Assembly: GCA_016932295.1 (NCBI GenBank)
Contig: JAFGDC010000139.1
Location: 1 to 10,469 of the forward strand
Direction: 5' to 3'
Source: a candidate division CSSED10-310 bacterium
Lineage (GTDB): Bacteria; CSSED10-310; JAFGDC01
Length of the DNA: 10,469 nt
The notes beneath the pieces were generated by a model. The model did no database searches, was not told where the DNA came from, and worked only from the letters and a program-made list of their open reading frames with translations. Shown piece after piece: positions 1-5,598 of this stretch. Both the position numbers and the translations under genes were made by a program. The stretch's first letter is position 1. Each line of letters opens with the position of its first letter.

Positions 1-1586
1 GGACCGATTTCCAGACCCGACACAAAATTCACCCCGTGCCCCGCATTGGGCAGCGGCACCGGCGACAACAGACTCAGGTCCGCCAGATCGAGTCTCACCA
101 CCAGCCCGTCCATGGCGCTTGCCAGATAGATTCGATCGCTGCCGAAGGCGATTTCGAACGGCGCGTCGCCCACTGGAATCTGATCAACCAGACAGCGTTC
201 GGATATCGACCAGATCGATACCTGGCCGTTCCCCACGAATCCAGTACTCGTTTGGTAATCACCCGCGCTGGTCAGCCACAACCAGTCCGGCCAACGAGGC
301 TCCCAGTCGACGGACACCGTGTCCCTGCCGCCGCTCTCGAACCATCCGGTCAATTGGTCGGTAGCGGCGTCGATCTCACAGACGATACCGGGGCCGCCCG
401 CCACAAACTCGTATTGGAGATTGGCGCAGGCCACGTAACAGGTCCCGCCAACCACCGCCACGCCTTCCGGCCGGGCATAGGTGACGACGCCCTCGTCATG
501 GGGCAGCTCGGCACCGGCGGGAAGGGGAATCTCGGCCACCACCGTGCCGTCCGTCACCCGCAGCAGGGAGACGCTGTTGGCGATGAAATTGGTGACATAA
601 CAATGCGCTTCATCCTTGAATGCCATGGCAAAGGGATTCCTGCCCGGACCGAACCCGATCTCACGTTCCATCTCCAGGTCCGGAACCGAATAGACGCCGA
701 TGGAATTGGAAAGACTGTTGACGACGTAGACATGGTCGGCGCGTGCGACAAGTGTATTAGGTGAAAGCCCCGTAGGGGCGCGGCGCGGCGTGACCTCGAA
801 ATCCTGGCAATCGACGCTCCACAGCTTCCACTCATTACCCATGGCGATCACCGCTTCATATCGGCCGCCGGGGGGTGCAGTCGGCGTGACCGATGGCGCC
901 GGCGTCGGCGTCGGTTCATTCTCCGCCATCACGGCGACAAGAAAGTGAACGCCGGCCGTTTCCATCTCCGTCAGCCCCCAGGTCACGCCTCCAAACAGGC
1001 CGCCGAGGTTGACCATCAACGGCTCGCCCAAAAACCCGCCGGGCAGAATGGCCCGGTAGTACCACAAACCGAAATCGTCGCGATTGAGAATGCCCTGATC
1101 CACGGCACTCGTATAACTGAAGCCGGTGCAGAAGCCTTCCGGCAGTGATGGACCAGCATATGCACCGGTGGTCTGAGCGGCAAAATCGACGGCATGGAAG
1201 CTCCCCCCAGATATATCCCGGTACAGGAGCAATTCATGACCATCGTCTGGAAGACAAAGGCTGGCGACATCCCCCGTGCCGATCCCGAGGCCGAACAGGT
1301 ACCGCAGATCCTGCTCGTCGATTTCCAGGACCGGCGACAGGTCCGTCAGATCCAGTCCCACCAGGCGGCCATCCCCCGCAAGCAGCAGCCACTCGTCGCC
1401 CTCGATGCCATCGATGTTGAGCGCCGTTACGCAAGTGATCGTCGCCAGCCCAGCAGCGGTCCGCAACGCCTGGCCGATGGAATTGGCGGCGCCATGATCC
1501 AAATCGTACAGCACTATCCCCTGCGCAGAGACGACAACGGACAGCACGCCCATCAACACCGTTGCGCTCAATCCTGTTCTCATCAT
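1..1586 (-). CDS. Secreted two-domain beta-propeller protein downstream of btuB (BtuG-like candidate; 3' end outside window)
   Basis: An uninterrupted frame runs from 1586 to the left edge (528 codons, no stop), so the C-terminus is missing. Two adjacent ATGs (1586 and 1583) follow an AGGA at 1593-1590. The second is better spaced; the difference is one residue. Residues 1-22 form a Sec signal peptide (cleavage probably after VSA) with no lipobox cysteine. Residues 24-222 are strand-rich with propeller-like units (for example LLLAGDGRLVGLDL). A TPTP-type linker covers about 225-241. From about 245 onward there are YncE/NHL-like blades, including VYVVNSLSNSIGVYSV at 287, CYVTNFIANSVSLLRV at 329 and RIYLASAMDGLVVRLD at 485. 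It starts six bases after the btuB stop, so it should share the B12-riboswitch transcript. In Bacteroides, BtuG is a YncE-like propeller lipoprotein encoded beside btuB that binds B12 and docks on BtuB. I infer a similar corrinoid-capture role. Gene and fold are fairly sure; corrinoid binding is unproven. Confidence 0.85.
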   Translation of the reverse strand, partial: MMRTGLSATVLMGVLSVVVSAQGIVLYDLDHGAANSIGQALRTAAGLATITCVTALNIDGIEGDEWLLLAGDGRLVGLDLTDLSPVLEIDEQDLRYLFGLGIGTGDVASLCLPDDGHELLLYRDISGGSFHAVDFAAQTTGAYAGPSLPEGFCTGFSYTSAVDQGILNRDDFGLWYYRAILPGGFLGEPLMVNLGGLFGGVTWGLTEMETAGVHFLVAVMAENEPTPTPAPSVTPTAPPGGRYEAVIAMGNEWKLWSVDCQDFEVTPRRAPTGLSPNTLVARADHVYVVNSLSNSIGVYSVPDLEMEREIGFGPGRNPFAMAFKDEAHCYVTNFIANSVSLLRVTDGTVVAEIPLPAGAELPHDEGVVTYARPEGVAVVGGTCYVACANLQYEFVAGGPGIVCEIDAATDQLTGWFESGGRDTVSVDWEPRWPDWLWLTSAGDYQTSTGFVGNGQVSIWSISERCLVDQIPVGDAPFEIAFGSDRIYLASAMDGLVVRLDLADLSLLSPVPLPNAGHGVNFVSGLEIG

Positions 1587-1592
1587 CACATC

Positions 1593-3551
1593 CTATTCCC
1601 GCCAGCCGATGGTGGCGAAAAACGATCGCGGCGGCAACGGGAAACCCAGCACATCCACGATCCGATCATTAGTGAGATTTTGCACTTCCAGACCGATCCG
1701 CACGGCGTTGGTCACTGAATACCGCAGCCCGAAATTCGCCGTCCGCCGGACCGGCAGCTTGTGGGTATTGGCGCGGGTCAGGTAGTTACCGTCAAGGTAC
1801 CGCCACTCCCCTGAGACACTCCATTTTTTCCTTTCAAACTCCGCCCGCAGGAACGCCTCGTGCTCGGGCCGGCCGGGGATCAGCCTGTCGGCCTGGTTGC
1901 GGTCGGCGGTGCGATCCACCGCTTGCAGGTAGGTATACGCGGTCGTGACGCTGAACGAGTCGGAGAACCGGCAGGAAGCGTTCAGTTCCACTCCCCGTGA
2001 ACGCACCGCGCCGATATTGTATGGTTTGAACCGGTAGCCGGACACCAGAAGGTATTGGATGAGGTTTTCACTGTCCTGCTGGAAGATGCCCAGCTCCAAG
2101 TCGAATGGATCGAGTCGCAGGCTGGCGCCGCAGTCGTAGCCGATGGTGGATTCCGGTTCGAGATCGGGATTGCCGGTGTAAAAGCCCATGTTCATGTAAA
2201 GTTCGTTGAAGGATGGAGACCGGAAGCCGGCGCCCGCATTACCCTTGATTGCGAACCGCTCGTTGACGGCCCAGCGCAAACCGAGTTTGGGGCTGAACCG
2301 GCCGCCAATCTCCGAGGCATGATCATGGCGCTCCAGCAGCGTTGCCCAAAGGCGGTCCTTAACCAGTTCCAGTTCCTGACGGGCGGAGATTGCCCACGAG
2401 GTGCGCCGGGGGGCATCGAACTGATCATCCCCGAGCCGCTCGCCGCTGCCGTGCAATGCCATACTGAAGCGTGTCCGCGAAAGGTTCCACGCATACGACA
2501 GCTTGCCGTCCAGCGCGTTGGTGCGCTGCCTGGTCCGAACCGGCACCCCGGTCTGCTCGCCGCGCGGATCCTCGAAATCCAGACCGAGACGCCTGGCGGT
2601 CACCTCCATGACAAGACTGTCCGCAACCTTCAGCAGGCTCCGGCGCGTAACAGTGACGGCGCCGGTAAGACGGCGGTCGTGCTGGAGGGCGTGCCGGGAT
2701 GGGAATGTAACGATCCCGGGTACGCCTTTTTCCGAGTAGCGACTGTCCAGACTGCCGGAGATTTCCCAGTCGTTATCCGGCATGGGAATGCGCCACCACA
2801 GCGAGCCGCCGCCGCTCATCACCTGATTGTTGCGCCTGACATCCTCGAAATCGTCGTCGGTGTCGTTCATAGTGCCATTGTCATTGGTGAAGGGGAAATC
2901 TCCCTCACTCCGGTCGTAATAGCCATGAAAACGACAGGCGATCCGCCGGCTGGAAAAACCCGCACTCAAGCCGGCGCGCAGTGTCGCCATCGAGCCGTAC
3001 GTCAGGGTGGCGCCGAAAGTTGCGCCGGGCTTGTCGGCCTTGCGCGAGATCAGGTTGACCACGCCGCCCATGGCGCCGTCACCATAGACTGCCGAATCCG
3101 CGCCCCTGAGCACCTCGATGCGTTCGATGGCACCCAACGGCAGGTTGGCCAGATTGACACCGCCGTCCGAAGCGGTGTTGAGGCGCACACCGTCAAGCAG
3201 GACAACCACCTGGTTGGCGGAAGAACCGCGGACCGATACGGTGGAGAGCGCTCCCAGCCCGCCGAAATCCTTGACCGTCACGCCCACCGAACGACTCAGC
3301 ACTTCCGGCAGGCTGAGATGTCCGGCTTCCAGTTCATCGATATCGATGACCGTCACGAAGGCGGGCAGTTCGTCGATGGCATGCAGATCGACCGGTTTAT
3401 CCTCGCGCACCACCAGCACGACATCGTAGCGGTATCCGCCCTGCTCCTCATCATACTCAAAGGAACCGCCGGGAACCGGCTCCGCTGCCTTCACGTAAAG
3501 GCACGGCAGGAGAATCAGTGTCCAGATACCACAGACCATGCAACGCAGCAT
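1593..3551 (-). CDS. btuB: TonB-dependent outer-membrane receptor, BtuB-like vitamin B12/corrinoid transporter
   Basis: This 652-residue protein imports a ligand across the outer membrane using TonB energy. Residues 1-22 are a signal peptide ending KAA. A possible TonB box lies at about 42-48 (YDVVLVV). The plug domain covers about 61-172 and has the expected signatures: PEVLSRSVGV, STVSVRGSSANQVVVLLDGV, IERIEVLRGADSAVYGDGA and GGVVNLISR. The rest is a 22-strand-type barrel with the usual C-terminal NLTNDR...PPRSFFATIGW block. The chain ends W-R-E, so the aromatic residue is third from the end and not terminal, a small departure from the norm. Length is close to E. coli BtuB (about 600). Start 3551 has GGGGA five bases upstream (3561-3557). 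The specific call of a corrinoid receptor rests mainly on the cobalamin riboswitch directly upstream and the propeller gene downstream. Sequence alone would support only a vitamin B12/siderophore-type receptor. Confidence 0.93.
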   Translation of the reverse strand: MLRCMVCGIWTLILLPCLYVKAAEPVPGGSFEYDEEQGGYRYDVVLVVREDKPVDLHAIDELPAFVTVIDIDELEAGHLSLPEVLSRSVGVTVKDFGGLGALSTVSVRGSSANQVVVLLDGVRLNTASDGGVNLANLPLGAIERIEVLRGADSAVYGDGAMGGVVNLISRKADKPGATFGATLTYGSMATLRAGLSAGFSSRRIACRFHGYYDRSEGDFPFTNDNGTMNDTDDDFEDVRRNNQVMSGGGSLWWRIPMPDNDWEISGSLDSRYSEKGVPGIVTFPSRHALQHDRRLTGAVTVTRRSLLKVADSLVMEVTARRLGLDFEDPRGEQTGVPVRTRQRTNALDGKLSYAWNLSRTRFSMALHGSGERLGDDQFDAPRRTSWAISARQELELVKDRLWATLLERHDHASEIGGRFSPKLGLRWAVNERFAIKGNAGAGFRSPSFNELYMNMGFYTGNPDLEPESTIGYDCGASLRLDPFDLELGIFQQDSENLIQYLLVSGYRFKPYNIGAVRSRGVELNASCRFSDSFSVTTAYTYLQAVDRTADRNQADRLIPGRPEHEAFLRAEFERKKWSVSGEWRYLDGNYLTRANTHKLPVRRTANFGLRYSVTNAVRIGLEVQNLTNDRIVDVLGFPLPPRSFFATIGWRE

Positions 3552-3556
3552 GACAT

Positions 3557-3568
3557 TCCCCGCCGGGG
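3557..3568 (-). promoter_or_regulatory. Hairpin that can hide the btuB Shine-Dalgarno site
   Basis: Directly after the terminator's T-run, CCCC (3568-3565), the loop GGC and GGGG (3561-3558) form a short stem. Its 3' arm is the ribosome binding site GGGGA, five bases before the ATG at 3551. A second, translational layer of control is therefore possible. The stem has only four pairs, so this is tentative. Confidence 0.45.
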
Positions 3569-3569
3569 T

Positions 3570-3594
3570 AAAAAAAAAGCCAGCCGGGGCTGAC
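3570..3594 (-). terminator. Rho-independent terminator of the riboswitch expression platform
   Basis: On the minus strand GTCAGC (3594-3589), the loop CCCG and GCTGGC (3584-3579) form a six-pair hairpin (one G-U), followed at once by nine Ts (3578-3570). It lies between the riboswitch and the btuB start, where premature termination would keep the operon off when cobalamin is abundant. Confidence 0.8.
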
Positions 3595-3634
3595 TCACTT
3601 CACCGTCTTTCACCCCTCGAAAAGACCGGCGAAC

Positions 3635-3789
3635 GCGCTGGTCGGGTCTCCTGGCTTCCGGATCAACCTCCACCCGCGCCTTCCCGGAATTCTCCAGTGG
3701 CACATGCGGGCTTCGTCCCCGGTAACAGTTGCGGGACAGCGCCGGATTTTCACCGGCTTCCCCGGTCGGCCATTGCCGACTACCAGCAC
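3635..3789 (-). ncRNA. Cobalamin riboswitch (adenosyl/hydroxocobalamin aptamer class)
   Basis: Read on the minus strand, the conserved parts appear in the right order. There is a GTCGGC-AATG-GCCGAC hairpin (about 3779-3764), then the core GCCGGTGAAAATCCGG running into GCGCTGTCCCGCAACTGT (3757-3725), TGCCACTG (3702-3695), and the B12 box AGCCAGGAGACC (3656-3645). The closing stem P1 can be drawn as GTGCTGGT (3789-3782) with ACCAGCGC (3642-3635), eight pairs including one G-U. The element begins only a few bases after the predicted transcription start and ends about 84 bases before the btuB start codon. In this family, bound cobalamin normally shuts down the downstream transporter gene. The downstream terminator and Shine-Dalgarno hairpin agree with an OFF switch. 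Confidence 0.95.
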
Positions 3790-3800
3790 AATCATTTCTG

Positions 3801-3829
3801 TTGATAACAAACGGCGCCGATTATGTCAA
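3801..3829 (-). promoter_or_regulatory. Sigma70-type promoter of the B12 riboswitch-btuB operon
   Basis: On the minus strand, a perfect -35 box TTGACA (3829-3824) is followed after 17 bases by TATCAA (3806-3801), which matches four of six positions of the -10 consensus. The expected transcription start, about 3795-3792, lies just before the first base of the riboswitch P1 stem. The promoter and aptamer predictions therefore support each other. Confidence 0.75.
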
Positions 3830-4093
3830 GCACGTTCCGGATCGGTGGACTCCCCCGATCGGCGGTAGTTTCCAGAAAACTCAGGTAACTAATGGATGCC
3901 GAACCTGCCGCCAGTTTTTCGCAAACGAACGAGCTTATTGCCTATGTGAACTATATATACCAGCAAACCAAACCCGGACAGTATCCGGGGATAAGCCCCC
4001 GGCGCGTTCCATCACCGCAGATGTGGAATGGTTGGCACCTGGGCTATCCTAGACTTCGGGCCGGGCGGCGAATGTTCAGAAACCATGCGTATA
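3830..4093. other. Divergent intergenic region between the B12 operon and the beta-helix gene
   Basis: These 264 bases separate two promoters that face away from each other. A six-base inverted repeat, GATCGG (3840-3845) and CCGATC (3855-3860), lies just upstream of the riboswitch promoter's -35 box and could be an operator, but nothing else supports that. The segment 3951-3960 is AT-rich (TATATA) without a matching -35 box. The small open frame reading rightward from 3892 has no ribosome binding site or recognisable protein features, and I do not call it a gene. Confidence 0.5.
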
Positions 4094-4121
4094 TTGACAC
4101 AAAGGCGCAATCGGGAATAAA
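4094..4121 (+). promoter_or_regulatory. Candidate sigma70-type promoter of the beta-helix/FG-GAP operon
   Basis: TTGACA (4094-4099), a perfect -35 box, is followed after 16 bases by AATAAA (4116-4121), four of six matches to the -10 consensus. The start site would be near 4128, leaving a short leader that contains the AAGGGAG ribosome binding site of the gene at 4151. Confidence 0.55.
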
Positions 4122-4150
4122 CAAGAATAATGAATGAAGGGAGTATGATT

Positions 4151-5566
4151 ATGTACACACATGATCGGACGACAGTCGCGGTTTTATTTGTAATCCTGCT
4201 TGCAGCCGCCGCCGAAAGCGCGGTCATCCAGGTTCCATCCGGGCAGTCCACCATCCAGGCCGGCATCGATGCCGCGACGGACGGCGACTGGGTGGTGGTG
4301 GCGGACGGCACCTATTGCGGTACAGGAAACAAAGGTGTCAGAACAAACGGCAAGCGGATAATCGTGACCTCGGCCAATGGACCGGGCGGGTGTGTGATCG
4401 ATCGCGAAAACAGCGGTCAGGCGTTCGTGTTCAATCACCAGGAGACGGCGGCGACGGTGCTCTGCGGTTTCACGCTGCGCAACGGCAGCGCCGACTCGGG
4501 AGGTGGCGTGCGTTGCATGGCGGCCTCCAACCCAACCATCATCAACTGCATTTTCACGGGAAACCACGCGGATGAAGGCGCCGCGCTTTGTTGCTGCGGC
4601 ACCTCGCCCACGATCCGTAATTGCCTGTTTTTCGACAATCATGGGGTGGAAACAGGCGCGGTCGATTTCTGCGGCGGACATGCCGAGATGTCTTCCTGCA
4701 CTATCGCGGCGAACGTTTCTCAAGCCTTCGGTGGTGGCATTCTATGTTCCGATTCCTCGCCGACAATCACCGATTGCATCGTCTGGGGAAATGAGCCAGA
4801 CGATTTTCATGTAGCGGCCGGTGCGCCCATGGTGACCTATTGTGATGTCGGGGGAGGTTTCACCGGTGCCGGCAATCTCGACGATGATCCCCTGTTCGTC
4901 TCCGGCAGTGGAGGCGCTCATTACCTGAGTCACCAGTCATGCGGCCAGCCGAACGACAGTCCCTGCAAGGATGCGGGTAGTGGTCCAGCGCAGGCCGCCT
5001 GCCACCCCTGGCCGCTGGACCAGGTCTGCATGAATCAACTCACCACCCGGAGTGACGACGGGGTGGATGCGGGAGTCATGGACATGGGTTTCCACTACCT
5101 ACCCGCTTCATTTCCCACCCCCAGTCCCTACCCCGACCAAACCGCGACACCGCCGCCGACCGCCACCCCTGAACCCACTTCCGCGGCTTCAGCCACGGCA
5201 CTCCCGACCATCCCCCCCTTCGGTGTATCACTCATGCTTTCACAAGCATGCTTCAGACCGGGAGACGAATTCCTGCTGCGTGCCGTCATCTGCAATCCTG
5301 GTCCCGATACATACGAGGACCAACCATTGGTCACCGTACTCGACGTATACGGTCTTTATTTCTGGCATCCCATGTGGACCGAAACCTTCACCTACGATCC
5401 CATCGACCTCGGGATCACGGTCACCACCGAAACCATTCTTCACTTCACCTGGCCCGAGGAGCCCAGCCAGGCCGAGGGGCTTGTGTTCTATGGCGCGGTG
5501 CTGAGCAAGGACTGCGCCCGTATTATGGGATTGTGGAGCACGGCGGAATTCGGCTGGATTCCGTGA
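4151..5566 (+). CDS. Exported right-handed parallel beta-helix protein with Pro/Thr linker and C-terminal domain shared with next gene
   Basis: I chose the ATG at 4151 because AAGGGAG (4137-4143) sits seven bases upstream; in-frame ATGs at 4130 and 4145 fit less well. The product is 471 residues. Residues 1-24 are a signal peptide (AAAESA, then VIQVP). Residues 25-318 form a parallel beta-helix of the pectate-lyase-like superfamily: the opening IQAGIDAATDGDWVVVADGTY, then coils repeating SNPTIINCIFTGN, SPTIRNCLFFDN, MSSCTIAAN and SPTITDCIVWGN, and the closing DAGVMDMGFHY motif seen in this family. Cysteines recur at equivalent coil positions. Such helices often bind or cleave polysaccharides, but I see no catalytic signature, so enzyme activity is not claimed. 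A Pro/Thr/Ser linker covers about 321-356. Residues 357-471 are a domain related to the end of the next protein. The stop overlaps a possible start of that gene (TGATG). Confidence 0.92.
   Translation: MYTHDRTTVAVLFVILLAAAAESAVIQVPSGQSTIQAGIDAATDGDWVVVADGTYCGTGNKGVRTNGKRIIVTSANGPGGCVIDRENSGQAFVFNHQETAATVLCGFTLRNGSADSGGGVRCMAASNPTIINCIFTGNHADEGAALCCCGTSPTIRNCLFFDNHGVETGAVDFCGGHAEMSSCTIAANVSQAFGGGILCSDSSPTITDCIVWGNEPDDFHVAAGAPMVTYCDVGGGFTGAGNLDDDPLFVSGSGGAHYLSHQSCGQPNDSPCKDAGSGPAQAACHPWPLDQVCMNQLTTRSDDGVDAGVMDMGFHYLPASFPTPSPYPDQTATPPPTATPEPTSAASATALPTIPPFGVSLMLSQACFRPGDEFLLRAVICNPGPDTYEDQPLVTVLDVYGLYFWHPMWTETFTYDPIDLGITVTTETILHFTWPEEPSQAEGLVFYGAVLSKDCARIMGLWSTAEFGWIP
5219..5563 (+). other. C-terminal domain (copy 1) shared by the two adjacent exported proteins
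   Basis: Residues 357-471 of the beta-helix protein align by eye with residues 820-940 of the following protein. Matching points in order are F-x-PGD, an N-x-G/S turn, a hydrophobic strand ending LDV (LDM in copy 2), an aromatic patch FWHPMW (FWPTW), FTWPE, and a D about 18 residues later. The pattern suggests a beta-sandwich of about 100-110 residues. I cannot name the family. Its position after a flexible linker at the very C-terminus suggests surface attachment, sorting or ligand binding. Confidence 0.7.
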
Positions 5567-5598
5567 TGACCAGACTGACCCGAAGGGGGTTCACCTTG

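Noticed and set aside
36..764. A 242-codon open frame on the plus strand
   Set aside because: It is antisense to the continuous minus-strand propeller gene, whose translation shows a signal peptide, linker and blade repeats. The plus-strand peptide shows no such structure.
2055..3593. A 512-codon open frame on the plus strand
   Set aside because: It lies antisense to the well-supported btuB gene, has no ribosome binding site or signal peptide, and its composition is that of a GC-rich shadow frame.
3892..4137. An 81-codon open frame between the divergent promoters
   Set aside because: There is no Shine-Dalgarno site at its start, it runs through the candidate promoter of the beta-helix gene, and its product shows no recognisable features.
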